NCBI GenBank assembly: GCA_004560045.1
Contig: SFWF01000067.1
Location: 1-7,246 of the forward strand
DNA length: 7,246 bases
Source of the DNA: a bacterium
GTDB lineage: Bacteria; Bacillota; Clostridia; Oscillospirales; Acutalibacteraceae
Reading direction: 5' to 3'
Each line of letters begins with the position of its first letter. The stretch's first letter is position 1. Position numbers and translations under genes: made by a program. This document shows, one piece after another, positions 1 through 5,080 of the stretch. The notes beneath the pieces were generated by a model. That model was not told the origin of the DNA. It searched no databases and saw only the letters and a program-made list of their open reading frames with translations.

Positions 1-23
1 CCTTTAAAGAGGGTGTTCTCTCG

Positions 24-70
24 GCATTCCCCAGCGGGGGAGGGGGACCGCCGCAGCGGTGGTGGAGGAG
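24..70 (+). repeat. Double-hairpin intergenic repeat, copy A
   Basis: First of three related elements in the window. It has a C-rich/G-rich stem (TTCCCC at 27-32 against GGGGAG at 37-42), then the shared core GGGGGACC. A second hairpin follows, ACCGC at 47-51 and GCGGT at 56-60 with loop CGCA, and then the tail GGTGGAGGAG. The tail matches the GGTGGATGAG tail of copy B. Such short non-coding elements are usually dispersed intergenic repeats; I see no transposase or clear target duplication. Confidence 0.6.
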
Positions 71-173
71 AACAAAGTTTTCTGTATTTAAACGGGAAAT
101 TCTGCCCAATTTCCGTCGCGGTCGGCAGAAAGTTTAGATAATATCCTGCCCGGATTTGTGGTGTAGGTTTCTA

Positions 174-229
174 CTCATCCACCACTACGTGGTCCCCCTT
201 CCCTGCTAGGGAAGGCCTGCGGATACCGA
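174..229 (-). repeat. Double-hairpin intergenic repeat, copy B
   Basis: This copy is inverted relative to copies A and C. On the plus strand it has an 8-bp perfect stem, CCTTCCCT at 197-204 and AGGGAAGG at 208-215, and a second perfect stem, ACCAC at 181-185 and GTGGT at 189-193. Read on the minus strand, the left edge GGTATCCG, the CCTTCCCT stem and the GGGGGACCACG core match copy C near the other end of the window. The second-stem sequence differs from copies A and C but stays fully paired, which points to selection for structure. Confidence 0.7.
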
Positions 230-349
230 GGCAATTTCGCTTTCTTAACTCTTATTACTCGCGCGTAGCGTTACTCTCTTACGGGAAATCCCCTCGTCCC
301 TCGTCCCTCTTCCCTAAACCTAAATATTTCCCTCGGCGAAGCCGAAGAT

Positions 350-370
350 AAAAAAACCGCCGTGTGGCGG
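350..370 (-). terminator. Rho-independent terminator of tadA
   Basis: On the minus strand a GC stem (CCGCC, loop ACAC, GGCGG) is followed by seven T residues. It begins three bases after the tadA stop codon. The A and T runs on either side extend the stem, so the stop codon at 374-376 itself lies within the extended hairpin. On the plus strand the same hairpin is followed by TTTTT, so it could terminate in both directions. Confidence 0.9.
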
Positions 371-373
371 TTT

Positions 374-820
374 TTATCTTTTGTCCTTAAAAAATTTCGT
401 CATTATTTCCGAGCATTCGGCCTCGCAGATTCCGCCGTAGACCTCGGGAGTGTGGTTATAGGGCAGACTGAAAAGATTTATAACCGACTCAGCCGAGCAG
501 GAGCCGCTTTTAGGCTCGTAGGCTCCGAAAACAACCCTTTTTATACGGGAATTTATAATTGCTCCGGCACACATAGGGCAGGGTTCTAAGGTAACGTAGA
601 GCTCGCAGTCCTCAAGGTGCCAGCCGCCAAGCCTTGCCGCCGCCTCTTTTATAGCCTCTATTTCGGCATGTGCGGTAGGGTCACTCCCCTCTTCGCGGCG
701 GTTTCGTCCGGTCGCTATTATCTCTCGGTCTTTCACAATAACCGCGCCAACCGGCACGTCGCCCGACTCACCTGCCTTTTCGGCAAGCTTCAGGGCCTTA
801 TACATAAAATCTTTGTTCAT
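374..820 (-). CDS. tadA: tRNA-specific adenosine deaminase TadA
   Basis: Deaminates the wobble adenosine (A34) of tRNA-Arg(ACG) to inosine, so that one tRNA reads several CGN codons. It is a cytosolic zinc enzyme, homodimeric in known members. The 148-residue product has the complete cytidine/deoxycytidylate deaminase-type fold motifs: His51-Ala-Glu53, where Glu53 is the proton shuttle, and Pro-Cys81-Pro-Met-Cys84, which with His51 binds zinc. PVGAVIV at 23-29 and the C-terminal FFKDKR are typical of the family, and the length is normal. The ATG is preceded by AAGGA with 7-nt spacing, which supports this start. No clear promoter is visible directly upstream, because that region is filled by the parS/tandem-repeat array. 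The gene may depend on read-through from the protease gene or on a promoter within the array. A terminator follows the stop immediately. Nothing looks damaged. Confidence 0.96.
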   Translation of the reverse strand: MNKDFMYKALKLAEKAGESGDVPVGAVIVKDREIIATGRNRREEGSDPTAHAEIEAIKEAAARLGGWHLEDCELYVTLEPCPMCAGAIINSRIKRVVFGAYEPKSGSCSAESVINLFSLPYNHTPEVYGGICEAECSEIMTKFFKDKR

Positions 821-851
821 TACTTTTTCCTTTTCCTTGACCGAAGGTCAT

Positions 852-867
852 TGTTTCACGTGAAACA
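852..867. promoter_or_regulatory. parS: parS, ParB/Spo0J centromere-like binding site
   Basis: TGTTTCACGTGAAACA is a perfect 16-bp palindrome identical to the canonical chromosomal parS consensus shared by Bacillus subtilis and many other bacteria. ParB (Spo0J) loads at such sites as a CTP-dependent clamp, spreads, and recruits SMC to organise and segregate the origin region. It lies 31 bp upstream of the tadA start, with gyrBA within about 6 kb, which is consistent with an origin-proximal position. Just beside it, at 838-850, is another small palindrome, TGACC-GAA-GGTCA. Identification rests on the exact match; no parAB is in the window. Confidence 0.88.
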
Positions 868-942
868 TTGCGTAAAAACGACGGTCGGGCATACAGGCTT
901 AATCAAAGCAAAAGCTTCATTCCCGTATGGCCGTCGAGGCAC

Positions 943-958
943 TCGACCACGTGAAACA
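943..958. promoter_or_regulatory. Degenerate parS-like half site, junction 1
   Basis: The right arm and centre CACGTGAAACA match parS exactly, while the left arm is replaced by TCGAC from the repeat. It matches at 12 of 16 positions. Whether ParB would bind is uncertain, since loss of one arm usually weakens specific recognition strongly. Confidence 0.45.
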
Positions 959-1034
959 TTGCGTAAAAACGACGGTCGGGCATACAGGCTTCGGCTATTC
1001 TAAAAGCCTGCCTCCCGTATGGCCGTCGAGGCAC

Positions 1035-1050
1035 TCGACCATATGAAGCG
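1035..1050. promoter_or_regulatory. Decayed parS-like motif, junction 2
   Basis: At the equivalent position of the next junction the central CACGTG is changed to CATATG and the right arm to AAGCG, leaving about 8 of 16 matches to parS. It is listed as a relic of the periodic motif and is unlikely to be a functional ParB site. Confidence 0.3.
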
Positions 1051-1125
1051 TTGCGTAAAAACGACGGTCGGGTCGACAGGCTTAATCAAAGCAAAAGCTT
1101 CATTCCCGTATGGGTGTCGAGGCAC

Positions 1126-1141
1126 TCGACCACGTGAAACA
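1126..1141. promoter_or_regulatory. Degenerate parS-like half site, junction 3
   Basis: Same 16-bp sequence as at 943-958: an intact CACGTGAAACA centre and right arm joined to TCGAC, 12 of 16 matches to parS. It lies just past the stop codon of the protease gene, on its downstream side. Confidence 0.45.
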
Positions 1142-1158
1142 TTGCATAAAAATGAAGG

Positions 1159-2169
1159 TCAAACAATAATTATAAGGGTCAGGGCGGTTAAAAGGCTTAA
1201 AACAAGGTTTAAGATCATTATCGGCTGACTGAAAAAGCAGTTTACCCTTTGCCTTGTGGTTAGTGTGTGTTCGGTTCTGTTTGGCTGCCAGAATTCCTTA
1301 CCCTGACCGCTCAGGAGCCCGAGTCCCATAAAGAAGAATATAAGACATACGGCAAAATATAGCGCATATATAACCGTTACGGCCATATCGTTACCCATTA
1401 TCTCGGTAGCAGTAGAAATAATAACGCTTATTCCGTTGTTTAAAAGGTGAATTAAAACGCTCGTTATAATAGAGCCGCTTTTAATTACGGCAAAGGCCAT
1501 TATGATTCCGACAAGAAAAGCAAATGGCATCTGTGCAAAATTGCGGTGCATAATACCGAAAACCAAGGAGGAAACGAGAATTGCAAAGCCGTCGCCAAAC
1601 CGTCTGAGGGCCCCGAGGACTACCCCTCTGAAGGCAAATTCCTCTACTATTGCGGGGGTAATTCCTACCGCGATAAAGATCAGTATAAACTCGAAAGGGG
1701 TTTTCGAGGTAGCATAGGTTGGGTTATACATCTCAATACCGAAACCGCCGAGTATGTCCGTTATGGTGTTCGCGGCAAGATTTGCGAAGGCGCAAAAGCC
1801 AAGCCCCATAAGCACAAGGGGCAGAATAAGTCCTTTTTTCGGCCGCTTTACTAAAACCAAATCTCTAAGTCTCAGACCGAGTCGCATGGGCACGACCAAA
1901 AAGGGCAGGGTAAAAATCACCGCCGAAAGGACGATCTGATAGACAAGTGAAAGCATAGGGTCGGTAAAAATTTTCGTTATTACCTTAAGAGAACTGTAAG
2001 CCGAGGCAAGATCGAGAATAAAATAGGTCAGCACCTCGGGAATAACTATCGTCAAAAGATATGCTATCGCGATATATTTTGCAACCTTTCTGATTTCGGC
2101 CTTTTCTCTTATCCGCAAGGTATGCTCGTAGTGGCTGTTTTCAAACCCAAGCTGAGAAAAATTGTTCAA
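1159..2169 (-). CDS. CPBP-family intramembrane glutamic-type metalloprotease
   Basis: A 336-residue polytopic membrane protein of the CPBP (CAAX protease and bacteriocin-processing, formerly Abi) family. The three family motifs are intact: Glu176-Glu177-x3-Arg181, Phe204-x3-His208 and His241-x3-Asn245, the predicted catalytic and metal-site residues within the membrane. Hydrophobic segments lie near 31-53, 74-94, 113-135, 160-175, 195-207, 213-228, 233-250, 264-287 and 317-336. The first ~30 residues are polar and probably cytosolic. The last membrane segment runs to the very C-terminus. The start is TTG, chosen because GGAGG lies 7 nt upstream. The substrate cannot be told: bacterial members process or protect against peptides, or act on prenylated or signalling proteins. 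The gene has its own promoter candidate after the gyrA terminator, so it is probably not part of the gyrase operon. Its stop codon falls inside the partial fourth unit of the tandem array. Confidence 0.93.
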   Translation of the reverse strand: MNNFSQLGFENSHYEHTLRIREKAEIRKVAKYIAIAYLLTIVIPEVLTYFILDLASAYSSLKVITKIFTDPMLSLVYQIVLSAVIFTLPFLVVPMRLGLRLRDLVLVKRPKKGLILPLVLMGLGFCAFANLAANTITDILGGFGIEMYNPTYATSKTPFEFILIFIAVGITPAIVEEFAFRGVVLGALRRFGDGFAILVSSLVFGIMHRNFAQMPFAFLVGIIMAFAVIKSGSIITSVLIHLLNNGISVIISTATEIMGNDMAVTVIYALYFAVCLIFFFMGLGLLSGQGKEFWQPNRTEHTLTTRQRVNCFFSQPIMILNLVLSLLTALTLIIIV

Positions 2170-2176
2170 AAATAAT

Positions 2177-2181
2177 CCTCC
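2177..2181 (-). promoter_or_regulatory. Shine-Dalgarno fixing the TTG start of the protease gene
   Basis: GGAGG on the minus strand, 7 nt before TTG at 2169-2167. Spacing and strength are optimal, so the non-ATG start is well supported. Confidence 0.85.
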
Positions 2182-2246
2182 GTAAATTCCGCCGTTTTAA
2201 GGCGATTTTATACTCATATTTTAATTTATCTTTTATTTTCTCCGTT

Positions 2247-2270
2247 TAAAATGCTTTTTTAAGCATTTTA
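2247..2270. promoter_or_regulatory. Perfect AT-rich palindrome overlapping the protease promoter
   Basis: TAAAATGCTT, loop TTTT, AAGCATTTTA: 10-bp perfect arms around a 4-nt centre. On the minus strand its first six bases are the predicted -10 hexamer TAAAAT, so the palindrome covers the -10 and the predicted transcription start. It could be a repressor operator or a hairpin at the mRNA 5' end. It is a poor terminator because it is AT-rich and no T run follows on the minus strand. Confidence 0.5.
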
Positions 2271-2292
2271 CTCGTTATTTCTCGTTTGTCAT
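2265..2292 (-). promoter_or_regulatory. Predicted sigma-A promoter of the protease gene
   Basis: On the minus strand ATGACA (5/6 match to TTGACA) at 2292-2287, a 16-bp spacer, then TAAAAT (5/6 match to TATAAT) at 2270-2265. The predicted transcription start is near 2258, giving a leader of about 90 nt. The spacer contains a direct repeat, AACGAG-AAAT-AACGAG. A weaker alternative -10 (TATAAA near 2208) has no matching -35. This is prediction from consensus only. Confidence 0.5.
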
Positions 2293-2363
2293 TCCTTTAA
2301 TAACAGAGCTTCAAACGGGTATACGGTCGTTTTAAAAAAACTGAAAATATGCCGTTTTTTTAT

Positions 2364-2430
2364 CAAAAAACAAAGGGAAAGAGGGAAAAACGGACAATTT
2401 TTTCTACCGTTTCCCGCCTTCCCTTTTTTT
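2364..2430 (-). terminator. Rho-independent terminator of gyrBA, probably bidirectional
   Basis: A long imperfect hairpin. On the minus strand AAAGGGAAGGCGGGAAACGG pairs with CCGTTTTTCCC plus CTTTCCCTTT across a ~13-nt AT-rich loop, and GTTTTTTG follows. On the plus strand the same stem ends in CCCTTTTTTT, so it could also stop transcription from the other side. Between the gyrA stop and this hairpin is a second stem, GCCAAAGG at 2442-2449 with CCTTGGC at 2460-2466. That one lacks a T run and may only stabilise the 3' end. Confidence 0.82.
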
Positions 2431-2474
2431 ATACTATTTGTGCCAAAGGCAGACCTTTTCCTTGGCCCTAATTT

Positions 2475-5060
2475 TTATTCCTCGGTCTCGGTGGTCTCGT
2501 CTACCTCTTCGACCTCGTCTACCTCGTCAGCGTCATCGGCGTCGGCGGCAGAATCGGCATCGGGGGCCTCGGCAACGTCGGTTACCTCGTCCTCGTCGTG
2601 GGGGGTGGCCGAAGCAGAAAGTACGATAGCATCGCTACCCTTTCCAAACTTCATAACGCGAACACCCTTAGAGGGTCGGGCAAACTTGGAAATTCCCTCA
2701 ACGGCAATACGGATGATAACGCCGTCGGAGGAAATCATAATAATATCCTCGTCGTCGGTAACGGTGAGAACTGCGGCAACGTCACCGTATTTATCGACCT
2801 TATAGTTGGTAATACCCTTACCGCCGCGGGACTGTAGTCTGTAGTCGGATACGTCGCTTCGTCTGCCGTAACCGGTCTCGGAAATAGTAAGAATTACTGC
2901 GTCATCACTACATGCGGCCATTGCTACGACCTCGTCGTCGGGACGGAGCTTAATTGAGCGAACACCGCGGGCGGTACGACCCATAGGACGAACGTCGGCC
3001 TCGGCAAAGCGGATAGCCTTACCCTTCTTGGTAGCAACAAGGAGGGTTTTTTCGCCGTTAGAGAGAGCAACGAAGCGAAGCTCGTCACCTTCGTCAAGCT
3101 CGAGAGCGATAATTCCCGTTTTTCTTACGTTCTTAAAGGCATCAAGCTCGGTACGCTTGATAATGCCGTTTTTGGTACCCATAATAACGTATTTTGCCTC
3201 GTCAATATCCCTGCAGGGAAGGATCATCGAAACCTTTTCCTCGGGCTGTAACGGTATAATGTTAACCAGGTTCATACCCTTGCCCTGACGGCTTCCCTCG
3301 GGAATTTCGTAGGCCTTAAGCTTGTACATTCTTCCGAAGGTGGTAAACATCATAATATAGTCGTGAGAGTTGCAGACGAACATACTCTCGACAAAGTCGT
3401 CTTCGCGGGTAGACATACCCATAATTCCCCTACCGCCGCGGTTCTGAACCGAGTAGGTGTCGGTGGGGAGACGCTTGATGTAGCCGCTTGTGGTCTTGGT
3501 TATAACGCACATTTCCTCGGGGATAAGGTCCTCAATATCGACCTCGCCCGATACGGCGGAGATCTCGGTTCTTCTCTCGTCGGAATACTTGTCGCGGAGG
3601 TTAAGTGCCTCGGTCTTAACGATATCGAGAACCCTTGCATGAGAAGCGAGGATCTCCTGACATTCCTTAATAAAGGCTAACTTTTCGGCAAGCTCCTCTT
3701 CGATCTTCTGCTTTTCCATTCCTGCAAGCTTTCCGAGCTGCATCTGAACGATGGCGGTGGTCTGAATATCGTCGAGACCAAAGCGTTCGGAGAGTCGCTC
3801 CTTCGATTCGGGAATTGTCTTACTTGAGCGGATTATTGCAATAACCTCGTCGATAAAGTCGAGGGCAATTTTCAGTCCTTCGAGGATATGAGCACGTTCC
3901 TGCGCCTTACGCATATCGTAGGCGGTACGGCGGCGAATAATATCACACTGAAAGTCGATATTATTCTGAAGCATTTCCTTAAGGGTCAGTATCTGCGGCT
4001 TGCCGTTAACGATAGCAAGGAGAATTGCGCCGAAGGTGGTCTGAAGAGCGGTATAGGAATAAAGCTTGTTAAGAACGACCTGGGGGTTAGCGTCCCGCTT
4101 TAGGTCAACAACAACGCGAATACCGCCGTCACGGGCAGAGGAGTAGTCGACAACATCGTCGATTCCCTCGATCTTCTTATCGGAGGCAAGGTCGTAAATA
4201 TGCTTAACAAGGTCCTTTTTACGAACCTTATAGGGAATTTCGGTTATAACGATGCGGAATTTTCCGCCCGAAGTTTCCTCAATTTCAGCCTTACCGCGAA
4301 CGGTTATCTTACCGCGGCCGGTAGCGTAAGCGGCACGGATGCCTGCACGGCCCATAATAACGCCGCCGGTGGGGAAGTCGGGTCCCTTAATATGCTCGCA
4401 AAGCTCGGAAAGATCGGCATCGGGGTTATCGATAAGACAGCACATTCCGTCTATGACCTCGCCAAGGTTATGGGGAGGAATTTCGGTTGCCATACCGACG
4501 GCAATTCCCGAGGAGCCGTTAACCAGCAGCTGAGGGAAGCGGACGGGAAGAACCTCGGGCTCCTTAAGACGGTCGTCGTAGTTGGGTCCGAAATCTACCG
4601 TTTCCTTCTCAATATCGTCGAGCATCGAGTAGGAAAGGCGGTTCATCTTACTTTCGGTATAGCGGTAGGCGGCGGCAGGATAGCCGTCGATGTTACCGAA
4701 GTTTCCGTGTCCGTCGATAAGGGGATAGCGGAGGGAGAAATCCTGCGCCATACGGACCATTGCATCGTAAACAGAGGCGTCACCGTGAGGATGGTAACGA
4801 CCGAGCACCGAACCTACCGTATCGGCACACTTACGGTATGCCTTATCGGGGGTAAGTCCGTTTTCGTACATGGTGTAAAGTATGCGGCGGTGAACGGGCT
4901 TGAGTCCGTCACGAACGTCGGGTAATGCTCGTCCTACGAGAACCGACATTGCATATTGGAGCATACTTGTTTTGACTTCGTCGGTAATTTCAACCGGAAC
5001 TATATTGGTTTCGGTCGATTCGGGCCAACGTCTTTCTTCGGGTTTCTTATTTTTAGCCAT
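2475..5060 (-). CDS. gyrA: DNA gyrase subunit A
   Basis: Breakage-reunion subunit of DNA gyrase (A2B2), which passes one duplex through another and introduces negative supercoils using ATP hydrolysed by GyrB. The 861 residues hold the winged-helix/tower region (about 30-510), with catalytic Arg133-Tyr134 in AAYRYTE, and the C-terminal beta-pinwheel (about 511-815). The GyrA box QNRGGRG at 539-545, needed for DNA wrapping, marks this as GyrA rather than ParC; a similar QSRGGKG occurs at 743-749. The quinolone region reads HGDASVYDA: Ala95 stands where E. coli has Ser83, and Asp99 matches Asp87. Residues 821-861 form an acidic tail with 22 Asp/Glu and no Lys/Arg, which makes the protein longer than B. 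subtilis GyrA. The ATG has AGGAG 11 nt upstream. The gene follows gyrB by 20 bp and ends at a terminator, so the two are co-transcribed. Confidence 0.98.
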   Translation of the reverse strand: MAKNKKPEERRWPESTETNIVPVEITDEVKTSMLQYAMSVLVGRALPDVRDGLKPVHRRILYTMYENGLTPDKAYRKCADTVGSVLGRYHPHGDASVYDAMVRMAQDFSLRYPLIDGHGNFGNIDGYPAAAYRYTESKMNRLSYSMLDDIEKETVDFGPNYDDRLKEPEVLPVRFPQLLVNGSSGIAVGMATEIPPHNLGEVIDGMCCLIDNPDADLSELCEHIKGPDFPTGGVIMGRAGIRAAYATGRGKITVRGKAEIEETSGGKFRIVITEIPYKVRKKDLVKHIYDLASDKKIEGIDDVVDYSSARDGGIRVVVDLKRDANPQVVLNKLYSYTALQTTFGAILLAIVNGKPQILTLKEMLQNNIDFQCDIIRRRTAYDMRKAQERAHILEGLKIALDFIDEVIAIIRSSKTIPESKERLSERFGLDDIQTTAIVQMQLGKLAGMEKQKIEEELAEKLAFIKECQEILASHARVLDIVKTEALNLRDKYSDERRTEISAVSGEVDIEDLIPEEMCVITKTTSGYIKRLPTDTYSVQNRGGRGIMGMSTREDDFVESMFVCNSHDYIMMFTTFGRMYKLKAYEIPEGSRQGKGMNLVNIIPLQPEEKVSMILPCRDIDEAKYVIMGTKNGIIKRTELDAFKNVRKTGIIALELDEGDELRFVALSNGEKTLLVATKKGKAIRFAEADVRPMGRTARGVRSIKLRPDDEVVAMAACSDDAVILTISETGYGRRSDVSDYRLQSRGGKGITNYKVDKYGDVAAVLTVTDDEDIIMISSDGVIIRIAVEGISKFARPSKGVRVMKFGKGSDAIVLSASATPHDEDEVTDVAEAPDADSAADADDADEVDEVEEVDETTETEE

Positions 5061-5080
5061 AACTTAATATACTCCTTTCT

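Larger units (their letters stand above)
1..349. other. Gene-free intergenic region downstream of tadA
   Basis: No convincing coding region is visible on either strand. The stretch holds two copies of the double-hairpin repeat (listed separately). Between them is a 7-bp inverted repeat, TTCTGCC at 100-106 and GGCAGAA at 124-130. At 290-315 there is a short pyrimidine-rich run with CTCGTCC repeated, and at 333-345 a small hairpin TCGGC-GAA-GCCGA. The part from about 230 to 330 shows nothing I recognise. The gene that lies beyond position 1 is not visible. Confidence 0.6.
861..1160. repeat. Tandem array of ~91-bp units with parS-like junctions
   Basis: Three full head-to-tail units (861-951, 952-1043, 1044-1134; 91, 92 and 91 bp) and a partial fourth (1135-1160) fill the gap between the protease gene and tadA. 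Units 1 and 3 differ at about 7 of 91 positions by hand count; unit 2 has a different central segment. Each unit opens with TGAAAC or a variant, the right half of parS, then has GCGTAAAAACGACGGTCGG, a variable middle, and CCCGTATGG followed by the small hairpin GTCGAG-GCA-CTCGAC. In units 1 and 2, CGACGG pairs with CCGTCG and CATAC with GTATG across the unit, giving a large stem-loop. In unit 2, AGGCTT also pairs with AAGCCT. Plus-strand reading frames through the array look like chance products of the repeat. The function is unknown. Confidence 0.9.

Noticed and set aside
268..335. Possible Noc-binding site, from GGGAAAT and ATTTCCC pieces
   Set aside because: The two halves are far apart and do not form the contiguous ATTTCCCGGGAAAT palindrome.
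861..1160. Possible CRISPR array
   Set aside because: The units are ~91 bp and repeat along nearly their full length, with no short constant repeats separated by unique spacers of fixed size, and no cas genes are present.
617..1228. Plus-strand reading frames of 128 and 69 codons across the tadA leader and tandem array
   Set aside because: They overlap tadA in antisense or simply translate the repeat (the parS sequence read as FHVKH). They show no family features and no good ribosome binding site.
1502..1939. Plus-strand reading frames opposite the protease gene
   Set aside because: They are antisense to a gene with intact catalytic motifs and have no supporting features.
2319..2362. Second terminator formed by ACGG and CCGT before a T run
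   Set aside because: The stem is only four base pairs with a loop of about 26 nt, and the hairpin at 2364-2430 explains termination better.
4200..4925. 241-codon plus-strand reading frame opposite gyrA
   Set aside because: It is a shadow frame of the highly conserved gyrA coding sequence; the translation has no recognisable motif or start context.
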